Source: Candidatus Olsenella pullistercoris (lineage in GTDB: Bacteria; Actinomycetota; Coriobacteriia; Coriobacteriales; Atopobiaceae). From it: a stretch of DNA of 64,000 bases. The stretch is taken from NCBI GenBank assembly GCA_019116525.1, contig DXBM01000050.1, positions 62,001 through 126,000 of the forward strand, in the 5' to 3' direction. Positions 35,285 through 44,053 of the stretch are shown in pieces (within the stretch, counting starts at the first letter, position 1; the number at the start of each line of letters is the position of its first letter). The position numbers were made by a program, and so were the translations under genes. The notes under the pieces were generated by a model. The model searched no databases, was not told the DNA's origin, and worked only from the letters and a program-made list of their open reading frames with translations.

Positions 35285-35827
35285 ATGAGAGAGACGAGGG
35301 GCAGGGCGCCGTACCCGACAAAGGCATGCCCTCGGTGCGGGTCAGAGCTCTACGCGGACATGATGGTCTGCTACGGCTGCCTGTACGACTTCACGCGCGA
35401 GCGGGACGCCTCCGCCGAGCTGCCGCCGCCCGCGCCCGGGCTGGGGGAGGGTGCAGGCGACGGCGGCACGGGCGACACGGAGGACCTCTCCGCCGCCGCG
35501 CAACGCGCTGCGAGCGAGGCAAGGACGGGAGCCTACCTGCGGACGGGCTCGGTGGACGCATGGGTGGGGGTTGGCGAGGGCGGCCTGCTCGTGGGCAGGG
35601 ACCCGGCTTGTGACGTGGTCCTTCACTCGCCCGCGGTCTCCCGCCGTCACCTTCGCCTCGCGCCAACGCCGGACGGGATGGAGGTCTCCGACCTCGGATC
35701 TACGAACCCGGCGACCTATCGCGGGCGGGAGGTGACGGAGCGCGTCGTCGTTCCCTACGGGGACTCGCTCGAGCTGTGCGGCTGCCGGCTGACCGTGACG
35801 GGGCCGCCGGCCGTCCGGGGAGGCTGA
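35285..35827 (+). CDS. Zinc-ribbon/FHA domain protein
   Basis: A 180-residue cytoplasmic protein. Residues about 15-35 form a rubredoxin-like zinc ribbon (CPRCGSELYADMMVCYGC). A Pro/Gly-rich linker leads to an FHA domain at about residues 90-175 (LLVGRDPACDVVLHSPAVSRRHLRL). FHA domains bind phosphothreonine, so this is likely a partner of a Ser/Thr kinase not in the window. It is the last gene of the Tad cluster and may link pilus assembly to kinase signalling (inference). Confidence 0.83.
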   Translation: MRETRGRAPYPTKACPRCGSELYADMMVCYGCLYDFTRERDASAELPPPAPGLGEGAGDGGTGDTEDLSAAAQRAASEARTGAYLRTGSVDAWVGVGEGGLLVGRDPACDVVLHSPAVSRRHLRLAPTPDGMEVSDLGSTNPATYRGREVTERVVVPYGDSLELCGCRLTVTGPPAVRGG

Positions 35828-35841
35828 GGCCGGGAGGCAGC

Positions 35842-35864
35842 GGCCCCGGGGCCTTTGCTATGCT
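35842..35864 (+). promoter_or_regulatory. GGCCCCGGGGCC hairpin followed by -10 TATGCT
   Basis: The palindrome and TTT could terminate the Tad operon. TATGCT at 35859-35864 lies about 40 bp before the next ATG and is a good -10. Confidence 0.45.
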
Positions 35865-35903
35865 CTTCAGAGAAGTCCCGCTGCACAGACTTGGGAGGTC
35901 CCC

Positions 35904-37868
35904 ATGGCCAAGCGTCTCGTCCGTCGCGCCGCCACCGTCCTTCTCGCCGTCCTCGCGATCTTTGTCGGGGCACTCGCCCTGCCCGAGGTTGCGCTCGCGC
36001 GCGAGTACGCGATCAGCGACGTGAGCATTGACGCAACGGTCGAGCCTGACGGAACCCTGCTCGTCACCGAGACGCGCACCTTTGACTTCGACGGCTCATT
36101 CAACGGGGTCTACTGGGACATTCCCACCGGCTACAACAGCAGCAACGGCAAGGACGTCGAGGTGAGCGTGCTCTCGGCGGGCGTGGGGGAGCCAGGGTCC
36201 CTGACTCCCCTCACGCAGGACTTTTCTGGGAGCAACGGCACCTATGAGGTCGAGCGGCGCGGTTCGAGCGGCCTGCGCGTCACGCTCTACTCGGCGCAGT
36301 CCGACGAGAGCGTCTCGTTCACGATTTCCTACGAGGCGACGGGCATCGTCACGCGCTGGGAGGACACGGGCGAGCTCTACTGGAAGTTCGTCTCCGACGG
36401 TTGGGACGTGCCGTCCGAGAACGTCACGTGTACGCTTCACCTGCCCGTTCCCGACGGTGCCAGCCTCGACCCGGGGCAGACCGTGCGCGCGTGGGGGCAC
36501 GGACCGCTCGACGCCACGGTCTCCTTCTCGAGCGACACGGTCGACTTCAGCGTCCCGGGCGTTGGCACCGACGAGTACGCCGAGATGCGCGTCACCTTCC
36601 CCGCGGAGTGGCTCTCCTCGCTTGACGTCACCGCCGGCGAGGCTCTGCCGGACATCCTGAGCGAGGAGCAGGCCGCAGCCGACGAGGCCAACGCCAGAAG
36701 GGCCGAGGCCCGCGCCTCCATTGCCGCCGCGCTCGCGATCGGGATCGGCGTGCCGGTCGCCTCCGTCGCGTACGCGCTGGTGCGGCGCGCCAAGTACAAC
36801 CGCGACTTCCGGCCGCGCTTCGACGACGAGTACTTCCGCGACGTCCCGACCGATGACCATCCCGCTGTGCTCGGGGCACTCTACAACGGGGGGTCGCCCG
36901 AGTCCAAGGAGCTTGTTGCGACCCTCATGCGCCTCACGGACGAGGGCGTCGTGCGGCTGGACCGCGTGAAGACCAAGCGTCGCGGCTTCCTGCGCGACAA
37001 GGTCGAGGAGGACTACCGCGTCTCGTGGGTGGGCGAGCTGCCGGATGCCGGGGCGGGCGCCCACGCCGTCACGGCTCGCAAGGTTGACGAGGCGACGCTG
37101 CGCTATCTCTTCAAGGGCGTCTCCGGCGAGAAGGACGACGACGGGACCCCGGATCTCTTCTTCTCGGAGCTCGAGGCGCTCGCCAAAGAGGATCCCGAGC
37201 GCTACTCCGACGTCTTTGATGACTGGAAGGGCGAGATCGAGGGGGCATACCTCACGCGCTTCTCGGGCAAGGGCCTCAAGGGCTACGGACGCTCGAGCAT
37301 TGTCCTGCTCGCCGTCGCCAACGTCTTTGCTGTTGTCGCATGCTCGTTCTTCCTTGTGCGCGCCGACGCCCCGGTGTGGCTTCTCCTTGCGGTGGTCGCG
37401 CTGGGAATCGTTGCGGTGGGGGTGGGCCTGGGCCTCGCCCACGGCATGAGGGACGTCAACCGCGATGCAATCGAGACGAGGGCCAAGCTCGAGGCGCTCG
37501 AGCGCTGGCTGCGCGAGTTCACCCGGCTGGAGGAGGCCGTTCCCACCGACGTGGTGCTCTGGAACCGCCTGCTCGTGATGGCCGTTGTGCTTGGCGTTGC
37601 CGAGGAGGTCATCGAGCAGCTCAAGGTGGCGCTCCCCGAGGTGCTCGAGGATCCCTACTTCATGCCGACCTATGGCTGGTACCTCTGGCACGGCACGGCT
37701 CACCGCTCTGCCGCGGCGGCACTCGGCGAGGGGTTCGACTCCGCCCACCACGTCTCCACGGCCGCGCTTGCGTCCTCCGCTGACAGCTCCGGCGGAGGCG
37801 GCGGGGGCGGGTTCTCCGGCGGCGGAGGGGGAGGCTTTGGCGGCGGCGGAGGCGGCGGTGCCTTCTAG
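35904..37868 (+). CDS. DUF2207 membrane protein with glycine-rich tail
   Basis: A 654-residue protein. The signal peptide (MAKRLVRRAATVLLAVLAIF...) is followed by the DUF2207 extracytoplasmic domain (about 35-260, starting YAISDVSIDATVEPDGTLLVTE). A membrane helix lies near residue 275, then a cytoplasmic region with RAKYNRDFRPRFDDEYFRD, two more helices near 470-510, and a C-terminal tail rich in Gly and Phe (GGGGGGGFSGGGG). Function is unknown across the family. Confidence 0.85.
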   Translation: MAKRLVRRAATVLLAVLAIFVGALALPEVALAREYAISDVSIDATVEPDGTLLVTETRTFDFDGSFNGVYWDIPTGYNSSNGKDVEVSVLSAGVGEPGSLTPLTQDFSGSNGTYEVERRGSSGLRVTLYSAQSDESVSFTISYEATGIVTRWEDTGELYWKFVSDGWDVPSENVTCTLHLPVPDGASLDPGQTVRAWGHGPLDATVSFSSDTVDFSVPGVGTDEYAEMRVTFPAEWLSSLDVTAGEALPDILSEEQAAADEANARRAEARASIAAALAIGIGVPVASVAYALVRRAKYNRDFRPRFDDEYFRDVPTDDHPAVLGALYNGGSPESKELVATLMRLTDEGVVRLDRVKTKRRGFLRDKVEEDYRVSWVGELPDAGAGAHAVTARKVDEATLRYLFKGVSGEKDDDGTPDLFFSELEALAKEDPERYSDVFDDWKGEIEGAYLTRFSGKGLKGYGRSSIVLLAVANVFAVVACSFFLVRADAPVWLLLAVVALGIVAVGVGLGLAHGMRDVNRDAIETRAKLEALERWLREFTRLEEAVPTDVVLWNRLLVMAVVLGVAEEVIEQLKVALPEVLEDPYFMPTYGWYLWHGTAHRSAAAALGEGFDSAHHVSTAALASSADSSGGGGGGGFSGGGGGGFGGGGGGGAF

Positions 37869-37920
37869 CTGCGGAGCCGCTGGTCCGCTCGCGCTCTTTG
37901 GTGTCGTTTGAAAAAAGTCT

Positions 37921-37948
37921 TTGACAACGCAGGGGCCTCTGGTATAGT
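37921..37948 (+). promoter_or_regulatory. Promoter of tRNA-Phe
   Basis: TTGACA (37921-37926), a 16-bp spacer and TATAGT (37943-37948). This is the best sigma-70-type promoter in the window. Confidence 0.85.
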
Positions 37949-37965
37949 AATCCCCGCGTTAACTT

Positions 37966-38041
37966 GGCTGGGTAGCTCAGTTGGTAGAGCAGGGGACTGA
38001 AAATCCCCGTGTCAGGGGTTCGACTCCCTTCCCCGCCACCA
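37966..38041 (+). tRNA. tRNA-Phe (GAA), CCA encoded
   Basis: A 76-nt cloverleaf. The D-arm region is TAGCTCAGTTGGTAGAGCA, the anticodon stem-loop GGGGACTGAAAATCCCC has GAA, and the T-arm contains GGTTCGACTCC. The 3' end is ACCA. The acceptor stem GGCTGGG/CCCCGCC has a U4-C69 mismatch; GGCGGGG would pair fully. Confidence 0.95.
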
Positions 38042-38049
38042 GAAACGTC

Positions 38050-38090
38050 GCAGGCCGCGTATCGTGTTTCGGTACGCGGCCTGCTCTTTT
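38050..38090 (+). terminator. Terminator of tRNA-Phe
   Basis: GCAGGCCGCGTA pairs with TACGCGGCCTGC, followed by TCTTTT. Confidence 0.9.
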
Positions 38091-38320
38091 GTATGCGCTC
38101 ATCCCATAACATCCCATAAGGAGCTGGCGTCCGCGTCCCGACACGTTGGCGCGCGGGCCCGATCGCTCGTCGCCCTCGTGCGACCAGGGCTCCTATGCCC
38201 ACGGTCTTGTCGGCAGGCAAGCTTGGGTGGGCAGCTGCGCCGTTTGCCCATCACTTTTGCGGTTTTGCACCGGAGGGAACCTCTCGTTTGCCGAGGTGCC
38301 GAATTCACTTCTCTTTTCTT

Positions 38321-38453
38321 GGTTGTGAGCAACACCTTTGATGTTCGGCGAGAAGGACGTTCGTATAGGGGCTCTTTTACGAATGATTTGGAACAGAAAT
38401 CGAGAAGTGAGCAACAAGTTTTATCGGATGCATCAAAGGTGTTGCTCACAACC
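38321..38453. repeat. 23-bp perfect inverted repeat with internal third copy
   Basis: The arms at 38321-38343 and 38431-38453 are exact reverse complements (core GTGAGCAACACCTTTGATG). A degenerate direct copy starts AAGTGAGCAACAAG at 38405. GGCGAGAAGGACG at 38347 and TCGAGAAG at 38400 are the constant motif. The rest of 38091-38585 is a GA-rich stretch with no gene. Confidence 0.78.
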
Positions 38454-38585
38454 GCCTTGTACGGAAGCGGGCAACGGAAGCGGGGCAACGAAGGCGAGGC
38501 GGCGGGGCGTGGTGGTGGAGGAGCGACCACCGGAGGCGGGGCAGCGGAAGCCGGGCCTCCGGAAGTCAGGTCAGCGATGCCCCCG

Positions 38586-38915
38586 CTAGTAGCGTACCTC
38601 GAAGCGTCGCTCGCCGGGGACGGCGTCGATCTCGTCGCGCTGGCTCACCACGTAGCGGATCGGGCGGTGGCGATACGCCTCGAGCATCTGCGGGAAGAAC
38701 GCCCCCACGTGCGACGCCTCCCCCTGGATCTCGGCCGTGACGGAGCCGTCGAGCTCGTTTCTCACCCATCCCGTGAGGCCCAGGTCGCGCGCCACGCCCG
38801 CCGACGTCCAGCGAAATCCCACGCCCTGCACCTGCCCGACGAAGCGCAGCCTCAGGCGGACGAGGTCGGCTCCGTCGCCTGCGGGAGACCGGTCATCCTG
38901 GCGTCGTTCGAACAT
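38586..38915 (-). CDS. Acylphosphatase
   Basis: A 109-residue acylphosphatase, which hydrolyses acyl phosphates. The active-site pattern VQGVGFRWTSAGVARDLGLTGWVRNELDGSV has the Arg and Asn of the family. The extra 20 N-terminal residues before RLRLRFVGQ are unusual but start with ATG after GGGAGGGG. It is divergent from the tannase-like lipoprotein gene. Confidence 0.9.
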   Translation of the reverse strand: MFERRQDDRSPAGDGADLVRLRLRFVGQVQGVGFRWTSAGVARDLGLTGWVRNELDGSVTAEIQGEASHVGAFFPQMLEAYRHRPIRYVVSQRDEIDAVPGERRFEVRY

Positions 38916-38988
38916 GGCCCCTCCCTGCGCTCGCTGTCTGAATATGATGGTCGCTGCGGCGCGCCCGCGAGCGGGCTGCGGCGTTGCG

Positions 38989-38994
38989 TACAAT
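38989..38994 (+). promoter_or_regulatory. -10 box of the tannase-like gene
   Basis: TACAAT in the context GCGTACAATAGT, identical to the box before the ACT-domain gene at 43995. Confidence 0.5.
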
Positions 38995-39033
38995 AGTAGC
39001 CGCGTTTGCGCGCCATGTGACGAGAGGAGAGCG

Positions 39034-40938
39034 ATGGGCTGCACACGTAGGGAGTTTCTCGCCCTGGCGTCTGCCGGGACGGTCGCGGGGATTGCCGGGT
39101 GCACCCCCGCGCAGCGCAACGACTCGCCCGCCGAGGAGCCCGCTGCCGAGCCCTCCGTGGACCTCGCCGAGTTTGAGAGCCTCGCGCTCGACACCTCCGC
39201 ATGGCGCTATGACAGCGAGAATGACGTCTACTTCCAGCTGGGCCTCACCTACTGCAAGACGCCGGCGACGACCACCTACGAGTCGCTCGCGATCTTCGTC
39301 CCGGGCCCCTACTTCAGCGCCGAGGAGAACGGCGACACCTACACCTGCACCGTGAACGAGAAGGCCGTGGTGGGCAACTTCACCCCCTCCACCGCCCCCA
39401 TCCTCATGCCCATCAACACCGGCGGCCTCGCCGCTCAGGCGAGCCCGACGGCCTACGGCTTCGACGGCCTCGCCCCCTACCTCGAGGCGGGCTGCGTCTA
39501 CGTCTATGCCGGCTTCCGGGGCCGCTCGGCGGGCTATGACACCTCGACGGGATCGAACGAGCTGTTCGCCGGCGGCTCGCCCTGGCCGGTCGTGGACCTC
39601 AAGGCGGCCGTGCGCTACCTGCGCTACAACGCCGCCTGCCTGCCGTGCGACGCAAGCCGCGTCTTCGTCTTCGGCTTCTCCGGCGGCGGCGGTGCGAGCG
39701 CGGTTCTCGGCGCCTCGGGCGACGCCGCGCTCTTCGAGCCCTACCTCTCCCAGATCGGGGCCATCACGCACGACGCCGAGGGAAACGACGTCTCCGATGC
39801 CATCGCCGGCAGCGCCTCGTGGTGCCCCTCGACCTCCTTTGACGTTGCGGACGCCGCCTACGAGTGGTGCCAGGGCCAGTACGCGAGCGACGGCACGCGC
39901 GCGGAGGGAACGTGGACGGGGCGCCTCTCGCTCGACCTTGCCGCTGCCTACGCGGGCTGGGTCAATGAGATGGACCTGCGCGACGAGGACGACGTCCAGC
40001 TCACCCTCGACGAGACCGAGACGGGCGTCTACTCGATGGGCTCCTATGCCACGCAGCTCCTCTCCGAGATAGACGAGGCAGCCACGCACTTCGTCCAGAA
40101 CGCGTCCTTCCCGTACACCTACACCCCGCAGCACCTCGACGACCCGACCTTCCCCGGCGACCCCAACCTCGCCGCCACGCGCGCGGCTGACGCGGTCCAG
40201 GCGCCCGTCTCAACTCCCGCGCCCGCCGACGGCACCGGGGAGGCGGACTCGGGGGAGACCGTCACCCCGCAGGGCCTCACCGGCGTCGCGCAGGTGCAGT
40301 CGACCATCTACGACACCGCCCAGAACTACTTCGCCGCGCTGAACGCCTCCTCCTGGTGGATCAACTACAACCACCGCTCGGCGAGCGTCTCTGTCTCGAG
40401 CCTCAGGGACTTCTCGCTCAACCTGAGGCCGGCGGCGCTCGAGACGTCCCCCTTCGACCGTCCCGACAGGAGCTCCAAGTCCAACCAGCTCTTTGGCATC
40501 GGGGAGGAGTCCACGCTGCACTTCTCGTCCGTCGTGGGCTCGCTCGTTGAGGGTGGCTCCGAGGACTACGCGGAGCTCGAGGGCTGGGAGGAGGACTACG
40601 CCAGCGCCTGGACGGAGGACCTCGAGAAGGTCGACGCGCTCGAGACAGACATGGCCACTCGCGTTGCCATGATGAACCCGCTCTTTTGGCTGAGCGGCCA
40701 CTACGAGGGCTACGGCCAGGCGAGCGTGGCCCCTCACTGGCGCGTCAACGAGGGGCTCTTTGACTCGGACCTCCCGCTCGTCACGGGCATGAACCTCGTA
40801 CTCGCCCTGCGCAAGTACGATGGCGTGTCGAGCGTCGACCACACGGCCGTTTGGGGCCAGGGCCACGTCCTTGCCGAGCGCTCCGGCTCGGCGACGTCCA
40901 ACCTCATCGAGTGGGTCGTGTCCTGCTGTGCTTCGTAG
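39034..40938 (+). CDS. Tannase/feruloyl-esterase-like lipoprotein hydrolase
   Basis: A 634-residue exported alpha/beta hydrolase. The N-terminus CTRREFLALASAGTVAGIAGC has a twin-arginine-like RR and a lipobox Cys23, so it is likely a membrane-anchored lipoprotein. DLKAAVRYLRYN and FVFGFSGGG with Ser216 resemble tannases. APHWRVNEGLFDSD (Asp579) and AVWGQGH (His611) complete a triad; the 32-residue Asp-His spacing equals that I recall for Lactobacillus plantarum tannase. The elbow is GFSGG rather than GTSAG. Likely substrate is an ester of a plant phenolic acid such as gallate (inference). ATG follows GAGAGGAGAG; the next gene overlaps its end. Confidence 0.78.
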   Translation: MGCTRREFLALASAGTVAGIAGCTPAQRNDSPAEEPAAEPSVDLAEFESLALDTSAWRYDSENDVYFQLGLTYCKTPATTTYESLAIFVPGPYFSAEENGDTYTCTVNEKAVVGNFTPSTAPILMPINTGGLAAQASPTAYGFDGLAPYLEAGCVYVYAGFRGRSAGYDTSTGSNELFAGGSPWPVVDLKAAVRYLRYNAACLPCDASRVFVFGFSGGGGASAVLGASGDAALFEPYLSQIGAITHDAEGNDVSDAIAGSASWCPSTSFDVADAAYEWCQGQYASDGTRAEGTWTGRLSLDLAAAYAGWVNEMDLRDEDDVQLTLDETETGVYSMGSYATQLLSEIDEAATHFVQNASFPYTYTPQHLDDPTFPGDPNLAATRAADAVQAPVSTPAPADGTGEADSGETVTPQGLTGVAQVQSTIYDTAQNYFAALNASSWWINYNHRSASVSVSSLRDFSLNLRPAALETSPFDRPDRSSKSNQLFGIGEESTLHFSSVVGSLVEGGSEDYAELEGWEEDYASAWTEDLEKVDALETDMATRVAMMNPLFWLSGHYEGYGQASVAPHWRVNEGLFDSDLPLVTGMNLVLALRKYDGVSSVDHTAVWGQGHVLAERSGSATSNLIEWVVSCCAS

Positions 40939-42289
40939 CGCACCCGCGACAGGGTCCCCCTCTCCCGCGCCCCGGAGCGGCCTCGCTCCCCGGCAGTCGC
41001 TTGCCGTGGGCGTCACGCTCTTCTCGATGTTCTTCGGGGCGGGCAACCTCATCCTGCCCCCGCTCCTCGGCGTCCAGGCGGGCACGGACGCGCTGCCGGC
41101 GCTCGTCGGGTTTCTCGTCGCGGGCGTGGGGCTGCCGGTGCTCGGCATCGTGGTCGTCGCGCTCTCGGGTACGCTGCGCGACCTCGCGTCGCGCGTCCAC
41201 CCGACGTTCGCCCGTGCGTTCGTGGCGCTGGTGTACCTCCTGATTGGCCCGTGCCTCGCCATACCGCGCACGGCCTCCACGGCCTTCGAGATGCTCGTGC
41301 CGCTCCTTCCCGCCGGCGTCTCGCCCGAGCTCGCGCGCCTCGCGTTCTCCGTTGCCTTCTTCGCTCTCGCCTTCGTGCTCGCCATGAGGCCCGGGCGGCT
41401 CACGCGCCTGCTCGGGCGCGTCACGGGTCCCGCGCTCATCCTGCTCATCGTTGCCGTCGTGCTCGCAGCGCTCGCCTCGCTCGCCGGCGCGGGTGCCCTG
41501 CCGGCCGCTGAGCCCACGCCCGCGTACGCGAGCAGCGCGGCGGCCCAGGGGTTCCTCACCGGCTACCAGACGATGGACCTGCTCGCGTCCCTGACCTTTG
41601 GCATCGTCATTGCCACGAACGTGCGCTCGCTCGGCGTCACTGGGGAGCGCGGCGTCATGCGAGAGGTCTGTCGCGCGGGCGCCGTCGCCGGCGTGCTCAT
41701 GATCGCGGTCTACGGCGGTCTCGCGGCGGTGGGCGTCGAGCAGAGCGAGGCGCTCGTCGGCGCGACCAACGGCGCCGAGGTCATCACCGCTTCGGCGACG
41801 GCGCACTTCGGCGTGGCGGGGACCGTTCTTGTCGCCGCGATCTTCCTGCTCGCCTGCCTCAACGTGTGCGTGGGCCTCATCAGCTGCTGCGGATCCTACT
41901 TCGCCGAGGAGATCCCGCGCGTCTCGTACCGCGCCTGCGCGATCTCCTTCGCCGTCTTCTCCTGCGTGGTCTCGAACCTGGGCCTCGACGCCCTGCTCGG
42001 CCTCTCCGCCACGCTGCTCGGGTGCCTGTACCCGGTCGCCATCGTGCTTGTGGCGCTGGGGCTCTTCCGGGGGCGCCTGGCCACGGCCACGCGCCTCTGG
42101 CGCTGGACCGTCCTCGTCACCGCCGTCGTGAGCGTCGCCGAGGTGGCGCGCGGCGCGCTGGGGCTCCCACCGAGCCGCTTCCCCCTCGCTGACATGGGCC
42201 TCGGCTGGGTGTGCCCCGCCCTCATGGCAGCGTTCCTCGCCGCGATCGCCTCGCTCGACGACATAAGGAACCAAGGACAGGGGCGCTAG
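40928..42289 (+). CDS. brnQ: Branched-chain amino acid carrier BrnQ
   Basis: A 453-residue LIVCS-family permease that imports Leu, Ile and Val with Na+ or H+. The hallmark N-terminus is VTLFSMFFGAGNLILPPLLG, followed by about twelve hydrophobic segments. The GTG start at 40928 lies inside the end of the lipoprotein gene and gives a short N-terminal tail before helix 1. It is followed after 17 bp by the cyclophilin gene. Confidence 0.93.
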   Translation: MLRSAPATGSPSPAPRSGLAPRQSLAVGVTLFSMFFGAGNLILPPLLGVQAGTDALPALVGFLVAGVGLPVLGIVVVALSGTLRDLASRVHPTFARAFVALVYLLIGPCLAIPRTASTAFEMLVPLLPAGVSPELARLAFSVAFFALAFVLAMRPGRLTRLLGRVTGPALILLIVAVVLAALASLAGAGALPAAEPTPAYASSAAAQGFLTGYQTMDLLASLTFGIVIATNVRSLGVTGERGVMREVCRAGAVAGVLMIAVYGGLAAVGVEQSEALVGATNGAEVITASATAHFGVAGTVLVAAIFLLACLNVCVGLISCCGSYFAEEIPRVSYRACAISFAVFSCVVSNLGLDALLGLSATLLGCLYPVAIVLVALGLFRGRLATATRLWRWTVLVTAVVSVAEVARGALGLPPSRFPLADMGLGWVCPALMAAFLAAIASLDDIRNQGQGR

Positions 42290-42306
42290 CCCCGAGAGGA
42301 GAACCC

Positions 42307-42984
42307 ATGAACCGACCGCGCGCCAAGGCGCTGCCCCTCGCCCTTCTCGCCCTTCTCGTTGTCACGATCCTTGTCGGGTGCTCCGCGGCGCCCGAGGGCG
42401 ATGCCGGTGCCGCCAGCGAGGGCGAGTCGGGCCAGGAGCAGGCCCAGTCCCAGACGGAGCCCGCCGACGACGATCCCTACGCCACGGGCGTCCACCACGT
42501 GAGGATCGAGGTCGAGGGCTACGGGACCATCGAGGCGACCCTCAACGCCAACGTGGCGCCCGTGACCGTCTCCAACTTCTGCCACCTGGCGGAGGAGGGC
42601 TTCTATGACGGGCTGACCTTCCATCGCGTGGTGCCCGGCTTCGTGATCCAGGGCGGGGACCCTGCGGGCGACGGCACCGGCGGCTCGGGGGATACCATCA
42701 CGGGCGAGTTCGAGGAGAACGGCGTCACGAATGACATCCCGCACGTGCGCGGTACGCTCTCGATGGCGCGCTCCCAGGACCCGGACTCTGCGAGCTCGCA
42801 GTTCTTCATCGTGGTCGCCGACGTGCCCTCGCTCGACGGGAGCTACGCCGCCTTTGGCACCGTGACCTCGGGCATGGACGTGGTCGACGCAATCTGCGAG
42901 AGCGTGTCCGTCGCGGACGAGTCGAGCGGCCTCGTTGCCCCCGAGGACCAGCCCGTCATCACGACGATCGAGGTTCTCGACTAG
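42307..42984 (+). CDS. Cyclophilin-type peptidyl-prolyl isomerase lipoprotein
   Basis: A 225-residue lipoprotein. The signal ends in ILVGC, then an acidic Gln/Glu-rich linker, then the cyclophilin domain: FYDGLTFHRVVPGFVIQGGDP with the catalytic Arg, GTLSMAR and SSQFFIV. It probably assists folding of exported proteins at the cell surface. ATG follows GAGAGGAGAA. Confidence 0.93.
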   Translation: MNRPRAKALPLALLALLVVTILVGCSAAPEGDAGAASEGESGQEQAQSQTEPADDDPYATGVHHVRIEVEGYGTIEATLNANVAPVTVSNFCHLAEEGFYDGLTFHRVVPGFVIQGGDPAGDGTGGSGDTITGEFEENGVTNDIPHVRGTLSMARSQDPDSASSQFFIVVADVPSLDGSYAAFGTVTSGMDVVDAICESVSVADESSGLVAPEDQPVITTIEVLD

Positions 42985-43116
42985 CTGCGCTGATCAGCCG
43001 GGCCCGCGGACCTTCTCGCCCCGCCGCGCCTTGCCGAGGTGCTCGCTGAGGTTTCCAACTCAGAGGACCGTGTGATCGCTGCTGTGGGAGCGGAGCGACG
43101 TTTCCTCCGCTCAAAG

Positions 43117-43194
43117 TGTCGTTAGGCTCCTACAGATCCCCGCCGTAGGAGCCAAACGACATCTCTGTCGAGAAAAACGTCGGCCAGCTCCTGC
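43117..43194. repeat. 17-bp inverted repeat plus third copy and GTCGAGAAAAACG motif
   Basis: TGTCGTTAGGCTCCTAC (43117-43133) and GTAGGAGCCAAACGACA (43145-43161) pair with one mismatch around an 11-base loop. A looser direct copy, AACGTCGGCCAGCTCCTGC, lies at 43176-43194 right after the constant motif at 43167. The remainder of 42985-43335 shows no gene. Confidence 0.72.
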
Positions 43195-43335
43195 ATTCGT
43201 AGACGTCCGCTGCGCTGCCGGCTCGCGCCCGCAGCGCAGCGGCATCTCGCAAACATAAACGTAAAAACTTACTAGGCTGACCGTTCGCTGACAATGACTT
43301 ATCCGTGAACGGCATAATTTGTCCACTTTCCGTGC

Positions 43336-43341
43336 TATACT
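43336..43341 (+). promoter_or_regulatory. -10 box of the CarD-like gene
   Basis: TATACT, 25 bp before the ATG, in an unusually AT-rich stretch. The -35 is weak. Confidence 0.6.
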
Positions 43342-43365
43342 GGAACAACGTGAAAGGAGCGGCTT

Positions 43366-43866
43366 ATGTATGCCATCGGTGAGTACCTCGTCCATCCCGG
43401 TCAGGGGGTCTGTAGGGTCGAGGGAGTGACCGAGGGGCCGCAGGCCGTCTACCAGCTTCTTCCGGTAGGCAAGCTCCATCCCGTGCACATCAGCTTCCCC
43501 GTTGCCAACGAGGGGCGCCTCCGCCCGGTGCTCTCTCGCTCCGAGGCCGAGAGGATCATTGAGCTCTACCCCACGATCGAGGTGGAGAGCTACGAGGCGC
43601 GCAACAACTCGCTCGAGGAGGAGCACTACAGAAACGAGATGCGCGAGGGCACCTGCCAGGACTGCGTGAGGATCGTCAAGACCTTCAGGGTCCGCATCTC
43701 CGAGCTCGCCGCGCGCAACAAGCGCCCGCCCGTTGCCTATGAGCGCATCCTCAAGGAGGCGAGCGAGCGGTCGGTCTCCGAGCTCGCCGTTGCGCTCGAC
43801 TGCACGCCGGAGGACGTGGTGATGCTCCTCAAGGCGCGCGACGGCGAGGTCCCCGAGGACAACTAG
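43366..43866 (+). CDS. CarD family transcriptional regulator
   Basis: A 166-residue CarD/CdnL-like protein. The N-terminal Tudor-like RNA-polymerase interaction domain begins YAIGEYLVHPGQGVCRVEGV; the C-terminal part is helical (LAVALDCTPEDVVMLL). CarD binds the RNA polymerase beta subunit and stabilises open complexes, often at rRNA promoters. ATG follows GAAAGGAG. A stand-alone gene. Confidence 0.88.
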   Translation: MYAIGEYLVHPGQGVCRVEGVTEGPQAVYQLLPVGKLHPVHISFPVANEGRLRPVLSRSEAERIIELYPTIEVESYEARNNSLEEEHYRNEMREGTCQDCVRIVKTFRVRISELAARNKRPPVAYERILKEASERSVSELAVALDCTPEDVVMLLKARDGEVPEDN

Positions 43867-43906
43867 CCCCGCCCGCCGCAAAGGGCGCCGTCGCAGGGCG
43901 TCCGGC

Positions 43907-43942
43907 TAGGGCCCCGTCGTTGTTTGGGCGAGGGGCCCCGTT
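43907..43942 (+). terminator. Possible terminator of the CarD-like gene
   Basis: GGGCCCCGTCG and CGAGGGGCCC form a stem, but no T-run follows. Confidence 0.45.
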
Positions 43943-43994
43943 ACCGTTTGCGCTCGGGGTTCTGTGGGTGCTGTGGCGCCCGCGTGCTCTCGCG

Positions 43995-44000
43995 TACAAT
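43995..44000 (+). promoter_or_regulatory. -10 box of the ACT-domain gene
   Basis: TACAAT within GCGTACAATAGTGCGCC, matching the box at 38989. Confidence 0.5.
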
Positions 44001-44053
44001 AGTGCGCCACAAAGGTGCGCTGCCACGCACGCTCACGACCCCAGGGAGGACCC

